Below are positions 1 to 7,446 of a stretch of DNA of 53,555 bases, piece after piece (the first letter of the stretch is position 1; each line of letters opens with the position of its first letter). Location: the IMG/VR virus record IMGVR_UViG_3300010935_000132, positions 1-53,555 of that record. One strand, 5' to 3'. Under the pieces are notes generated by a model. The model ran no database searches and was not told where the DNA came from. It saw nothing but the letters and a program-made list of their open reading frames with translations. Source of the stretch: a virus. The position numbers and the translations under genes were made by a program.

Positions 1-252
1 AAAGGTGAATTAAACTATAATTTTAAAGGATATTATTGCACTCCTAATGGTATATACTCATCAGCATTAGAAGCTAGCAAGTATATACCATTAGGAGATT
101 CTGCAATAAAAAAATATTGCAAGAATAATAAAAAGACTTTAACTAAATGTGGAGAAAAGCGTAGTCATTATTTTACATTTAATGATGTAGGAAAATCATT
201 CAGTGAACTAGGCTTCTCATTTAACCCCGTAGCTTGTGCATCACTTTCTTAA
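1..252 (+). CDS. Homing endonuclease, C-terminal fragment (gene starts outside the window)
   Basis: An open frame enters from the left edge and ends at TAA 252, giving 83 residues. The motif GYYCTPNGIYSSALEASKY followed by an AIKKYCKNN helix resembles the small DNA-binding repeats (IENR1/NUMOD type) at the C-terminus of phage GIY-YIG and HNH homing endonucleases. The nuclease domain is not visible, so the class is unknown. The gene converges on the RNase H fragment and overlaps its last 32 bases on the opposite strand, so its last ten or so residues are read from antisense rnh sequence. This is what an insertion into rnh would leave. The family call is by motif recognition only. Confidence 0.6.
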   Translation, partial: KGELNYNFKGYYCTPNGIYSSALEASKYIPLGDSAIKKYCKNNKKTLTKCGEKRSHYFTFNDVGKSFSELGFSFNPVACASLS

Positions 253-712
253 CAGGTGCATATTGGTCGGCATATGGAAGTAGCTGCAACAAATCCCTAT
301 CATTTGACACAATCAGAATCTTTTCACGTGTATGATACTTACGCGCCAATGCTGCAATTGTATCATCAGCTTCAGCAAACTTAACACGAATAACCTTAAA
401 TGGAAAAATTGTATCCATTTCATCTACTAGATTATTCACCCACGTATAGATAGTATCCCAGGGAATTTTGTCGTCTTTAGTCTTTTTACGATTCTCTTTA
501 TATTCAGTTTGTACATCTTTGCGCCAATATGGTGCACAGTCAATACAAAGCACAAGTTCACCATAAGTTCCTTCAAAACGTACTTTATGTGAACGTAATG
601 AGTGTAGTATGGAATGCTTAAAGTATTCCTCTGTATAATCGTCCTTATGCATTGTTTTAATTTCGGCATGGACGTTCGCCATTGCGATTCCTGAAAAGTC
701 GACGAGTATGAT
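221..712 (-). pseudogene. rnh: RNase H (T4 Rnh, FEN-family 5'-3' exonuclease), N-terminal fragment
   Basis: The frame matches the N-terminal half of T4 RNase H, which removes RNA primers at the replication fork. Visible are the metal-binding ILVDFSG strand, LVLCIDCAPYWR, and the EADDTIA and SNDRDLLQL motifs. It stops after about 163 residues, where the family is about 300 long, and a homing endonuclease gene occupies the adjacent sequence. No ATG precedes the essential Asp strand. The first ATG (680-682) lies after it, an in-frame TAG lies upstream, and a strong AGGAG sits 6 nt before an ATC codon at 710-712, which would give (M)ILVDFSG. I therefore place the start at AUC 712. The rest of the gene may lie to the left of the window. 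Confidence 0.7.
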
Positions 713-865
713 AGTAATCTCCTAATGTATTCATAATTATTGGTTATCCTATTCCTTGTTAAATCTAATTTCAAGGAATTATTGTTTTTTCTTCTTATAT
801 GCTTTAATTTTAGCGAACACATCATACATAAAATTCTTATCTTCGTCGCTTAGTTTAAATATGCT

Positions 866-979
866 CTAGTAGAATCTATCTCCACCTGTTATAGGGTCAA
901 CTCTAACAACCTTTGTAGTACACATATCACTAGGAAACGTTGATTTATAATGTATACATTTTCGACAAACTTTAAGCAT
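866..979 (-). CDS. Small Cys-rich protein (37 aa), possibly the front half of an amber-split gene
   Basis: An ATG at 979 overlaps the end of the upstream gene. It encodes a 37-residue protein with a CRKCIHYK pair and a third Cys (DMCTTKVV), suggesting metal binding, then DPITGGDRFY and a TAG stop at 866-868. The frame stays open for 28 more protein-like codons after the TAG (to TAA 779-781: SIFKLSDEDKNFMYDVF and a Lys-rich tail). The original gene may thus have been 66 residues. TAG is used as a normal stop elsewhere in the window, so this is either a nonsense mutation or readthrough. Function unknown. Confidence 0.5.
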   Translation of the reverse strand: MLKVCRKCIHYKSTFPSDMCTTKVVRVDPITGGDRFY

Positions 980-1196
980 TTCTCAACTCCATACTCCTTC
1001 TACTACTAACATTATGGCGGCTATCTCTTGCCATTTCTTTATTCAATAATTTAACATCAGACAAAGCTGCATAATTTCCACCACATGAATGCACGCGCAT
1101 AGTGGATGCCTTAGATAGGTGGTTACATTTAGGACAGCGCACAAGTATTTTTGTGCTATGATTTTGCCCATCGTAAAATGGATATTCTTTAGCCAT
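972..1196 (-). CDS. Small zinc-finger-like protein (74 aa)
   Basis: The protein has RCPKCNHLSK followed by VHSCGG, a Cys2-His-Cys arrangement that could bind one zinc ion. The C-terminus is basic. Its start overlaps the end of the topoisomerase gp52 gene, and its stop overlaps the start of the next small Cys-rich protein, so the three are probably translated from one transcript. No family or function is recognised. A nucleic-acid-binding accessory role would fit but is inference. Confidence 0.7.
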   Translation of the reverse strand: MAKEYPFYDGQNHSTKILVRCPKCNHLSKASTMRVHSCGGNYAALSDVKLLNKEMARDSRHNVSSRRSMELRNA

Positions 1197-2526
1197 CTTT
1201 AGACACTTCCTTTAATTCACTCAAATACTGTTCTTTGAAATTTACATTGCGCCACATAATAACGTCTTTGTCTAATAAATCAATCTCTGATTTCAATGAT
1301 AATATTTCATCAACACAGAAAGAGCCAATGTTAATCTTCAATAGGCGCGAACCATGCTTAAATTTAAGACCAATAAGTTCATCTAATAATATTGCTGATG
1401 ACTTACCTTTAAGCTTAATCTTATCATTAACTACCAACATGATAAACCTGCCACGCTCCATTAGCCATTCTCGACGCACCAATGCCTCTAGAATCAATTT
1501 TTCGTACCGTTCCGCATACATTGTATACCTGAAGTCACAGAAGCCCTTTAGGATGTCTATGCTGCTCTCAAAGATTTTAAGATTTCCATCCTCATCAATA
1601 ACTGTCAAATTCTCATTCAGGTTACGCTTAAGTTTAAACATGGTGATAATTTTAGCATCGGTCAGGTTATGACCTCTTGGTAAAGTTACGATAAACTCAA
1701 ATGTGTCTGAACACTTATCAATGTAGCTGATAATCTTTCCATCCAACTTAAGCTTATTGAGAACACCACGCATAATACCTTTTGGTGTCGTGTAACCAAT
1801 ATAGGATTTCATATCGAAACCAATTGGAACTTCTGTGATATGAAGCTTGGTTGGTGTTGTTAGTTTGTACGTGCCATATGATACCCATTTATCATCTTCT
1901 CTAACAATTTTACCTGTATAGCTTGGGTATGATGGTTTTAAATCTTCTTCTGTTATTTCTTCACCACTCAAATACTTAACACACGCCTTAGCTAAGTCTT
2001 TAGGGTCGTGGGCTAGAATATCTGTTGCAAACCCTGTAGCAATACCTGATATACCATTAACCAATACCCATGGGATAATTGGAAGGTAATATTTTGGCTC
2101 AGGGTTTTCGGGGTCAATTTGCTTAGGTGCTAAGTTTGAATCAGAAAACCACTTATCCATTTCCTTTTTATTGAACTTAACTGATGTGTATCGTGTTGCT
2201 GCAGCTTCAGGTACAAGGCGTGAACCAAATGAACCTTCACCTTTAAGCATACACACATTATTATTGTAATCAGCCGCAAGTTTATTAACTGCATCTTCCA
2301 TACTCGCACTACCATGATGATAGTTTGATGATAGGATTGCAGCACCTGCAAATGAAAATGTCTTGGATAGGCTTGTAGATGACCCTAGAGCAGAATAAAA
2401 CACCTTACGATGTACAGGCTTGAAACCATCAATCAATGATGGAATAGCACGTGAGTAAATCGTATATAATGAAAAGTCTTTTACCGATGAATTGAGTAGG
2501 TCTGATATTGCAATTTTATCTACCAT
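1189..2526 (-). CDS. 52: DNA topoisomerase II medium subunit (T4 gp52-like, GyrA/ParC type)
   Basis: At 445 aa (T4 gp52 is about 440) this is the DNA-cleaving subunit of the phage type II topoisomerase. Hallmarks are DGFKPVHRKVFYSAL near residue 33, NYHHGSASMEDAV (about 68-80) and EAAATRYTSV, with the probable catalytic Tyr113. The Arg before it and the GISGIATGFATDILAHDP loop are also type IIA features. Its partner, the ATPase/Toprim subunit, is at 18977-20797. ATG 2526 overlaps the stop of an upstream 35-aa ORF. Together the subunits relax DNA and support origin initiation in T4-like phages. Confidence 0.96.
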   Translation of the reverse strand: MVDKIAISDLLNSSVKDFSLYTIYSRAIPSLIDGFKPVHRKVFYSALGSSTSLSKTFSFAGAAILSSNYHHGSASMEDAVNKLAADYNNNVCMLKGEGSFGSRLVPEAAATRYTSVKFNKKEMDKWFSDSNLAPKQIDPENPEPKYYLPIIPWVLVNGISGIATGFATDILAHDPKDLAKACVKYLSGEEITEEDLKPSYPSYTGKIVREDDKWVSYGTYKLTTPTKLHITEVPIGFDMKSYIGYTTPKGIMRGVLNKLKLDGKIISYIDKCSDTFEFIVTLPRGHNLTDAKIITMFKLKRNLNENLTVIDEDGNLKIFESSIDILKGFCDFRYTMYAERYEKLILEALVRREWLMERGRFIMLVVNDKIKLKGKSSAILLDELIGLKFKHGSRLLKINIGSFCVDEILSLKSEIDLLDKDVIMWRNVNFKEQYLSELKEVSKDG

Positions 2527-2627
2527 CTAAATCTAAGCCTTCTTAATTTCTGCGCTATAGACTCTTTGGGTCTAAGAACTTTTATAACAGTTTCAAGTTC
2601 CTCAATACGCATCTGTAAATTAGTCAT
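2520..2627 (-). CDS. Small basic, helical protein (35 aa)
   Basis: This ORF runs from an ATG overlapping the upstream stop (ATGA) to a TAG overlapping the gp52 start. Its N-terminal half (NLQMRIEELETVIKVL) has a heptad-like pattern, and the C-terminus is Arg-rich (LRRLRFRW). The exact fit between two genes with overlapping stop/start pairs supports translational coupling and a real gene. Function unknown; a gp52-associated peptide is only a guess. Confidence 0.55.
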   Translation of the reverse strand: MTNLQMRIEELETVIKVLRPKESIAQKLRRLRFRW

Positions 2628-3082
2628 ATGGCTACTACTTGGTAGCGTACTACCGTACTCCACTTAATATCGCATACAGGCATCACTTCAAATGTGCCAT
2701 CCTTACTACGTACTAAAACCATCTGTTCTTCTGTTAATTCATCAGGGCGCATACCATTACAAAACTGTGGCTGTGATGGGTGGATTGTACAATGTGCGGT
2801 ATGACCATAATCTGAATAAAAAGGTGTATCACAACACCAACCATTTTCACGGAATCCAAACCCATTAATACCTTTTAGTTTAGCAATACGCTCACCCCAA
2901 AGTGTACTCACTACACAGATAAGCCCTTCAGATATAACCAGTTCCCATTGTTCCAAGGTGAGTCCATCATATAGCTTAGGTGCTGATTTATCAGCAAGCC
3001 ACTTATCATAACCAACTCGATGTATACTCAAGCAATTCTGTGCATATGCTATAGCATGCTCTTTAATTTCTTCAGGTGTCAT
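2624..3082 (-). CDS. Conserved-looking hypothetical protein (152 aa)
   Basis: The start at 3082 (MTPEEIKEHA) is chosen because AAGGAG lies 9 nt upstream; a longer frame would place that SD inside the gene. The protein contains a YDGLTLEQWELVISEGLICVVS segment (broken by LCVVS hydrophobics), three Trp and a Cys/His-rich centre (WCCDTPFYSDYGHTAHCTIH) that could bind metal. No family was recognised. It ends in the overlap with a 35-aa ORF leading into gp52. Confidence 0.75.
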   Translation of the reverse strand: MTPEEIKEHAIAYAQNCLSIHRVGYDKWLADKSAPKLYDGLTLEQWELVISEGLICVVSTLWGERIAKLKGINGFGFRENGWCCDTPFYSDYGHTAHCTIHPSQPQFCNGMRPDELTEEQMVLVRSKDGTFEVMPVCDIKWSTVVRYQVVAI

Positions 3083-3105
3083 CCTTCTTTTCTCCTTAAT
3101 TAACA

Positions 3106-3207
3106 CACAATCCAATAGAATTTACATATTCAACTAACCTTGATGTTAAGGTAACCAAATAATGACGTGAGTGCTGTTTACGTTCAAATGTACCTACTAT
3201 CTACTAT
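3106..3207 (-). pseudogene. Open frame without a start codon (gene remnant)
   Basis: Thirty-three protein-like codons (GTFERKQHSRHYLVTLTSR... ending in IGLCVN) have no ATG, GTG or TTG at the expected place and follow an in-frame TAG. Just upstream, other frames read MFDGLLVAFNR and VDGDIVDSR. That pattern fits one small gene broken by two frameshifts. Its TAA lies just before the SD of the 3082 gene. Treated as a decayed gene or an assembly artefact. Confidence 0.3.
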
Positions 3208-3242
3208 ATCACCATCAACGGTTAAATGCCACTAGCAAGCCA

Positions 3243-3395
3243 TCAAACATACTTACTTCGTATCCTTTTTTGGTCTATATCTTCATACCGTTTTGCATGT
3301 TCACTCATTTCAGAAAAGGATGTAGGCATTTCAATCACAAAGGAACTAATAGGATGTGGTGTATCGATAACTTCTATTGCGCCATCTTCGCTCAT
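3243..3395 (-). CDS. Small acidic hypothetical protein (50 aa)
   Basis: ATG 3395 to TGA 3243 encodes a 50-aa protein (MSEDGAIEVIDTPHP...) without a clear SD. The frame continues upstream as IVEWQRL, preceded by a TAG and then EQHETIKK. The true gene may have started near 3444, overlapping the neighbouring stop, and lost its start plus one codon (Trp to amber). Function unknown. Confidence 0.4.
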   Translation of the reverse strand: MSEDGAIEVIDTPHPISSFVIEMPTSFSEMSEHAKRYEDIDQKRIRSKYV

Positions 3396-3444
3396 CAGGC
3401 GTTGCCACTCGACTATCTATTTTTTAATGGTTTCGTGTTGCTCA

Positions 3445-3792
3445 TTACTCTAACAAATCTGTGATTTTTGAACTATAATCATAAATAGATAATGTACCAT
3501 TAGGGGTAATCTTAAATGTTACATAGTCAAGTTCAATAATGATACTTTCTTCCTCATCATCAGAATCTGCTTGTGAGCGATAGATATCTTTAACATCTTC
3601 TGTAGATAGCTTGAATGATTCATCACGTTCAGCGATGGATAGTTGATAAACATCTACGCTTGCCTCACATCCAGGATATTGTGCATCTGGACCAGTTTCC
3701 GCAGCTTCTGCAGGTTGATATAATACAGTTGCATCTAGCTTGATATCGTGGTCAAATAGGTCGACCCAAATTGTTTCAATTGATTGTGACAT
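3445..3792 (-). CDS. Acidic hypothetical early protein (115 aa)
   Basis: The protein is strongly acidic (SQADSDDEEESIIIELDY) with no recognised domain. It sits directly behind an early promoter (3827-3854) and a GAACGGAGAATATTAAC leader whose GGAG is 9 nt before the ATG, so expression right after infection is expected. Small acidic early proteins of T4-like phages often take over host processes, but nothing in this sequence identifies a target. Confidence 0.8.
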   Translation of the reverse strand: MSQSIETIWVDLFDHDIKLDATVLYQPAEAAETGPDAQYPGCEASVDVYQLSIAERDESFKLSTEDVKDIYRSQADSDDEEESIIIELDYVTFKITPNGTLSIYDYSSKITDLLE

Positions 3793-3826
3793 GTTAATAT
3801 TCTCCGTTCGATGTTTGATGTGTCGA

Positions 3827-3854
3827 ATTATAAGGTGGCTAAAACTAATTGCAA
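3827..3854 (-). promoter_or_regulatory. Early sigma70-type promoter
   Basis: On the minus strand: TTGCAA (3849-3854), 16-nt spacer, TATAAT (3827-3832). It is preceded by AAAGC and followed by a leader ending in GAACGGAGAATATT. It drives the 3445-3792 gene and matches the promoter module repeated through the window. Confidence 0.75.
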
Positions 3855-3858
3855 GCTT

Positions 3859-4239
3859 TTATTTTTTGTTAAGTTCATCACTCAACAATTTTACAGCTAA
3901 GGCTACTGCTTGGATACGTGATAATCCATCATCCATACCAACAACAGCATTATGACTAATATCATTCCATGATACATACCATCGCGCACCCGTATAATAT
4001 TTTCGGGTGCATCGAATCTCTATACCATGATTCTCAGCCAAAACAATAGTAACATCACGTTCATCTTCGGCAAATTCAATATTGAATATTCTTGCAGTTT
4101 TAATTGCTGTATTTACAGCAACCAAATCTAGACCATCAAAATCTTCATCTTCAAGACCTCTGATGTCTGTACCTGTCCAAAGAAAAGGCTTAAGACCACA
4201 TAGCTTAGCAGCATCCATATTTGTTTTTGTATCAATCAT
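3859..4239 (-). CDS. Hypothetical early protein (126 aa)
   Basis: No domain was recognised. The protein has an acidic N-terminal half (GLEDEDFDGLDL), a Trp/Tyr-rich middle (YYTGARWYVSWND) and an alpha-helical C-terminus (LSRIQAVALAVKLLSDEL). The start overlaps the stop of the HTH gene upstream (4 nt), so the two form one early unit under the promoter at 4539-4566. Confidence 0.8.
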   Translation of the reverse strand: MIDTKTNMDAAKLCGLKPFLWTGTDIRGLEDEDFDGLDLVAVNTAIKTARIFNIEFAEDERDVTIVLAENHGIEIRCTRKYYTGARWYVSWNDISHNAVVGMDDGLSRIQAVALAVKLLSDELNKK

Positions 4240-4499
4240 ACTAAATCCAATGATGCTTGAGATTCTGCAATAATCAATTCATACTCAGCATGGACACCAG
4301 GATTTCCCAAACGATTAATATGTGTGCGCTCATGTGTAAAGATATTAAATCCTTCAGCACGTAGATTGTAGATGATAGCGGATAGTCGTGTTATACCATA
4401 ATCAGACCATGCATCGTTTGATGTAATCATCCTACCTTGTAGTAGGTGGTCGCATACCAAATCTTTCTGTGTTAGTTTCTTCTTACCGAATTTATTCAT
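4236..4499 (-). CDS. Helix-turn-helix protein (HTH_39-like, 87 aa)
   Basis: The pattern LTQKDLVCDHLLQG-RMITSNDAW-YGITRLSAIIYNLRAEG matches small winged helix-turn-helix proteins common in phages, in which Ala-Trp and Gly-Ile-x-Arg-Leu mark the recognition helix region. It probably binds DNA as a regulator. It follows an early promoter and a GAACGGAGAATATCACG leader with GGAG 9 nt before ATG, and is coupled to the next gene by overlap. The target is unknown. Confidence 0.75.
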   Translation of the reverse strand: MNKFGKKKLTQKDLVCDHLLQGRMITSNDAWSDYGITRLSAIIYNLRAEGFNIFTHERTHINRLGNPGVHAEYELIIAESQASLDLV

Positions 4500-4538
4500 C
4501 GTGATATTCTCCGTTCAAATATTTTGTTCCTGAAGCGA

Positions 4539-4566
4539 ATTATAACGTGGTGAAAACTAATTGCAA
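4539..4566 (-). promoter_or_regulatory. Early sigma70-type promoter
   Basis: Minus strand TTGCAA (4561-4566), 16-nt spacer, TATAAT (4539-4544), for the HTH operon. It lies directly downstream of the terminator of the preceding transcript, with an A-tract between them. Confidence 0.75.
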
Positions 4567-4604
4567 CAAAAAAAAAAAGCACGCCAAATTAATGACGTGC
4601 TTTC
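4566..4604 (-). terminator. Rho-independent terminator
   Basis: On the minus strand AAAGCACG and CGTGCTTT (4596-4603 and 4576-4583) pair around a 12-nt loop. An uninterrupted T-run (4568-4578) follows. It ends transcription of the late gene at 4634-4993 just before the next early promoter. Confidence 0.85.
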
Positions 4605-4633
4605 TAGTAGCATTCCTTGTCGGGTTAGCTAAC

Positions 4634-4993
4634 TTATTTTGTTAAGAATGCAACCTTACATGCATCATACACATTACCACTTTTAAGCATTGTGCCTAAA
4701 TCTTCTTGTGCGCGTGCAAAGGTCAACCAATCAACACCATTACCTGATGCAGCTAATGCCAACTGAATCAACGAACGTGCGCCATGACCATCAGTTAGAT
4801 GCATTTCGCCTCTATCTTTCCACCATTCCGCAAATTTAGCTTCATCAACAACAGCAACAGGTTCTACTACCTTTGGTTCTACAACTTCAACAGGTGCATC
4901 AGCGACAGGTTCTACAGGTGCATCAACAACAACAGGTTCATCAGCAACAGGTTCTACTACCTTGGGTTCTACAACTTTTTTTGGACGTGCCAT
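4634..4993 (-). CDS. Late protein with Pro/Val-rich repeat N-terminus (119 aa)
   Basis: MARPKK is followed by about 45 residues of degenerate (V/A)-(V/D)-E-P-(K/V)-V repeats, then a globular helical domain (EAKFAEWWKDRG, ARSLIQLALAAS). The extended, charged repeat resembles a linker or stalk. The gene has a T4 late promoter (5022-5029), an AGGAG 9 nt before the ATG and its own terminator, so it is an independent late unit. A virion-associated protein is plausible, but no family is recognised. Confidence 0.75.
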   Translation of the reverse strand: MARPKKVVEPKVVEPVADEPVVVDAPVEPVADAPVEVVEPKVVEPVAVVDEAKFAEWWKDRGEMHLTDGHGARSLIQLALAASGNGVDWLTFARAQEDLGTMLKSGNVYDACKVAFLTK

Positions 4994-5021
4994 AATTTAA
5001 TTCTCCTAAGCGTTTATACGC

Positions 5022-5029
5022 TATTTATA
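5022..5029 (-). promoter_or_regulatory. T4-type late promoter
   Basis: An exact TATAAATA on the minus strand, 28 nt before ATG 4993, with a normal leader containing AGGAG. It lies at the end of the resolvase gene. Confidence 0.8.
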
Positions 5030-5648
5030 TATTTTCTGACTCTGACAATATTTTGTGATGCATTTTACATATGAAATATGCATCGGCAATATCATCTATT
5101 GGGCTTGGTATCTTATCCATAGAGTGTTTGATTGGACAAAAAGGTAACTCAAACAAATCATACAAATTGATACCAACTTCTGCATGAAATCTATCTACCA
5201 TCTGATGCTTTTTAGCAGCACCTTTACCCTTGGCATTATCAAAAGCAAATTTCTTAACTTCCCCTGGGGAAGGCGTACCACTTTGTGCTATGCTATTCTT
5301 AAATAATTGAGACTTTAGAATACCTGCATTTTCTCCTAACTGAAATACTTGACCATTACCACTAAAGGAATAACCTTCTATACAGTAACTTTCAGCACCA
5401 TGTAAGGTAATAAAGGATTCGCATGTTTCGGCTAGATATGTCATACGTTCAATACCAAAGACCTTAGCACCCATATTCTCAACCATATAGTATTGTGCAT
5501 TACCATACACAGGTTCAAAAGGTGTTCTTTTCTTAAATGATGGTATAGCAAGGAATTTGCACGTACTTGGTGTAAATTCCTTACCAATACCTGTATGGAC
5601 GCATACAGCAGGACTGCTAATTGAGTAGTCTATACCACATGAAATCAT
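5025..5648 (-). CDS. RuvC-like Holliday junction resolvase (RNase H fold)
   Basis: At 207 aa the protein shows the RuvC-type layout: GIDYSISSPAV (first acidic residue, Asp7), YCIEGYSF (Glu near residue 91), PGEVKKF...GKGAAKKHQM, and a final PIDDIADAYFICKM with the last acidic pair. This order matches phage RuvC-like resolvases that trim branched replicative DNA before packaging. T4 uses the unrelated gp49 endonuclease VII for this. ATG 5648 overlaps the stop of the zinc-ribbon gene upstream. Cleavage specificity cannot be read from the sequence. Confidence 0.8.
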   Translation of the reverse strand: MISCGIDYSISSPAVCVHTGIGKEFTPSTCKFLAIPSFKKRTPFEPVYGNAQYYMVENMGAKVFGIERMTYLAETCESFITLHGAESYCIEGYSFSGNGQVFQLGENAGILKSQLFKNSIAQSGTPSPGEVKKFAFDNAKGKGAAKKHQMVDRFHAEVGINLYDLFELPFCPIKHSMDKIPSPIDDIADAYFICKMHHKILSESENI

Positions 5649-5806
5649 TCAGCTTCGCCTTCATCTTCATGATATACTTCAATCCCTTCCTCACCACAAT
5701 TCATACAAAATTTAATACCTTTTGCATTTGATGCATTTGCAATATACACAGTTTCATTACACTCTGTACACTCGCATCTGATGTGTTCTGTACCATTTAT
5801 TGACAT
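5645..5806 (-). CDS. Zinc-ribbon protein (53 aa)
   Basis: Two Cys clusters (RCECTECNE and FCMNCGEE) are about 20 residues apart and form a classical zinc-ribbon pattern, followed by an acidic tail (YHEDEGEAE). ATG 5806 is followed by a stop that overlaps the resolvase start (ATGA). It probably binds nucleic acid or a protein partner and may work with the resolvase; that link rests only on gene overlap. Confidence 0.75.
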   Translation of the reverse strand: MSINGTEHIRCECTECNETVYIANASNAKGIKFCMNCGEEGIEVYHEDEGEAE

Positions 5807-5830
5807 CTTAATTCCTCTTCTTTATTGGTG

Positions 5831-7432
5831 TTATTTAGTGTTGTTATACACCCACTTAGTAACACCACAGTCATATATTCTATAATATCCTCTTTCATTC
5901 ATTATTTCCTTTTCTGTTTTATTTTCATCATAGCCTTGTCTGACTAGAATATGTTTCATACATTGGCTTCTGCTTAAAGTGTCATCACTATCCTTAGTGT
6001 TGAAATACCTGTATGATGCAGGGCTTACACTATGAAATGTAAATCCTATCTTCTCATAGGTCTTTCCTAATCCATACGCATTATCAGAATATGATAGTAT
6101 AGAAGCGTGTGCATGACTTTTCTTGAAGTGTGATAACATCTTGCTAACACCACCAACAACACTCAATCCAATTTTAGTACAGCTTCTTATAATCTCATAA
6201 TCATAAGATTTATCATACCTTGGTTTTTTGAATGTCATGCACCCAATCAACTCACCATTTAAAAACATACCAACATAATCAGATGACCCACAAAACCCTT
6301 GAATATGATTATCATTAATAAATTTAGAGGCAGTCTTAGAATCAATGTTTATACATGATGTTTTTCTAGCGTATATTCTTTCGCTCATGCCTAACATGTT
6401 CAATAGCCTACCCTTAACAATATCCTTTTTGTTGCTCCACATAGTATCAAAAATAGTAATCAATGTTACACCTTTATCAGCACACATTTGCCACTTCATT
6501 TGATGATATTTCTTATCCCTGTTGGTTTGTTTATTATCAGGTGAATGCCAATAAGAACCGCAAAATTCAATAGCAATCTTTAGTTCAGGTAAAAATATAT
6601 CCAACTCATAAGGTGCGATTAGTTTTCTATCACCACTTCTAATCTTTCCTTTGTAGTTACTCTTTATAAAATTCAATAGACCAAGTTCGGTGCGTGATTT
6701 ACAATACCAAGTTCCTTTTGGTTTAATTATGTTATGCCTTTTCATGAATCCGTCTAGGATTTCTACCGTAACATCTAATAACTCACATGTATGAGTGAAT
6801 GTTAAATTATCTAGCATGTCTTGTAGTTTAGAGGACATACACAAATCGTATGTATATTGACCCTGTTTCTCTATGAACTCTTTATCCAATCTAGCAAGTT
6901 GTTTATCCATATCCTGCATAGATTGACCATACTTTTCTCTTTTTGCAGAAACAATTTTAGAAAACCTAGAAGTCTTTTCTCCTTCCGTCAAAGACTCATG
7001 AAAATCCTTTCTTTTCTTTATAGCGTTTGGGGTTGTTCCATTTTTAAAAGATTCTTTATCTTTAGCCCTACATGAGCAAGAACAATATTCATAATAACCA
7101 TGTGAAATTTGTTTGAATGCTGTATCTTTATCACACACAGCACATACACCTTTTTTATTCCCTAGAGCTAGGTATAGTTCTTCGCCTTCCCATTCTGTTA
7201 TATTCATTCTTTTTAGTAAAGGTTTGTAGGACTTTGGGTAAGTATTATATATTATTATCAACTGTTCTTTTTTTGATAACTGACCATCTACTAATAATAG
7301 GCTATCTAATCGAATATCGGTCATGTCTTTGCCAAACTTATTCTTTATTTTTGTCAAGACTTTTGATGTGGTTAAATTGTATTTGCTTGCTAACTGACCT
7401 AGTGATAGTTTTAGTATGTCATTAATTTCCAT
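5831..7432 (-). CDS. Homing endonuclease, Vsr/EDxHD-like nuclease with C-terminal GNAT-like domain
   Basis: At 533 aa, the N-terminal third is helical with a Cys cluster (CAVCDKD, YCSCSC) likely to bind zinc. Residues about 265-345 hold YELDIFLPELKIAIEFCGSYWHS followed by HQMKWQMCADKGVTLI-IFDTMW, the signature of Vsr-like (EDxHD) homing endonucleases. The last 170 residues carry the associated domain with GELIGCMTFKKPRYD, VVGGVSKMLSHF and SYSDNAYGLGKTYEKIGF. It is free-standing downstream of nrdB, and its neighbours look intact. Its start sits behind a long hairpin and a late-promoter-like ACTAAATA. It would spread itself by cutting alleles that lack it. Confidence 0.85.
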   Translation of the reverse strand: MEINDILKLSLGQLASKYNLTTSKVLTKIKNKFGKDMTDIRLDSLLLVDGQLSKKEQLIIIYNTYPKSYKPLLKRMNITEWEGEELYLALGNKKGVCAVCDKDTAFKQISHGYYEYCSCSCRAKDKESFKNGTTPNAIKKRKDFHESLTEGEKTSRFSKIVSAKREKYGQSMQDMDKQLARLDKEFIEKQGQYTYDLCMSSKLQDMLDNLTFTHTCELLDVTVEILDGFMKRHNIIKPKGTWYCKSRTELGLLNFIKSNYKGKIRSGDRKLIAPYELDIFLPELKIAIEFCGSYWHSPDNKQTNRDKKYHQMKWQMCADKGVTLITIFDTMWSNKKDIVKGRLLNMLGMSERIYARKTSCINIDSKTASKFINDNHIQGFCGSSDYVGMFLNGELIGCMTFKKPRYDKSYDYEIIRSCTKIGLSVVGGVSKMLSHFKKSHAHASILSYSDNAYGLGKTYEKIGFTFHSVSPASYRYFNTKDSDDTLSRSQCMKHILVRQGYDENKTEKEIMNERGYYRIYDCGVTKWVYNNTK

Positions 7433-7438
7433 AGTATC

Positions 7439-7446
7439 TATTTAGT
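7439..7446 (-). promoter_or_regulatory. Late-promoter-like element
   Basis: ACTAAATA on the minus strand, 6 nt before the homing endonuclease ATG (7432). It differs from TATAAATA at the first two positions, so it is a weak candidate. Its position within the hairpin arm is what makes it notable. Confidence 0.35.

Noticed and set aside
221-682. RNase H start at ATG 682
   Set aside because: The conserved metal-binding ILVDFSG strand lies before it in the same frame; a start at 682 would remove an essential Asp.
3171-3464. Plus-strand ORFs antisense to minus-strand operons (here and at 1235, 14468, 22561, 25246 and elsewhere)
   Set aside because: They run against well-supported genes or remnants, lack SDs and have low-complexity, shadow-like composition.
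5831-7432. The Vsr-like protein as a mismatch repair or restriction enzyme
   Set aside because: Length, zinc-like N-terminus, GNAT-like C-terminal domain and lack of a partner methyltransferase nearby fit free-standing homing endonucleases better.
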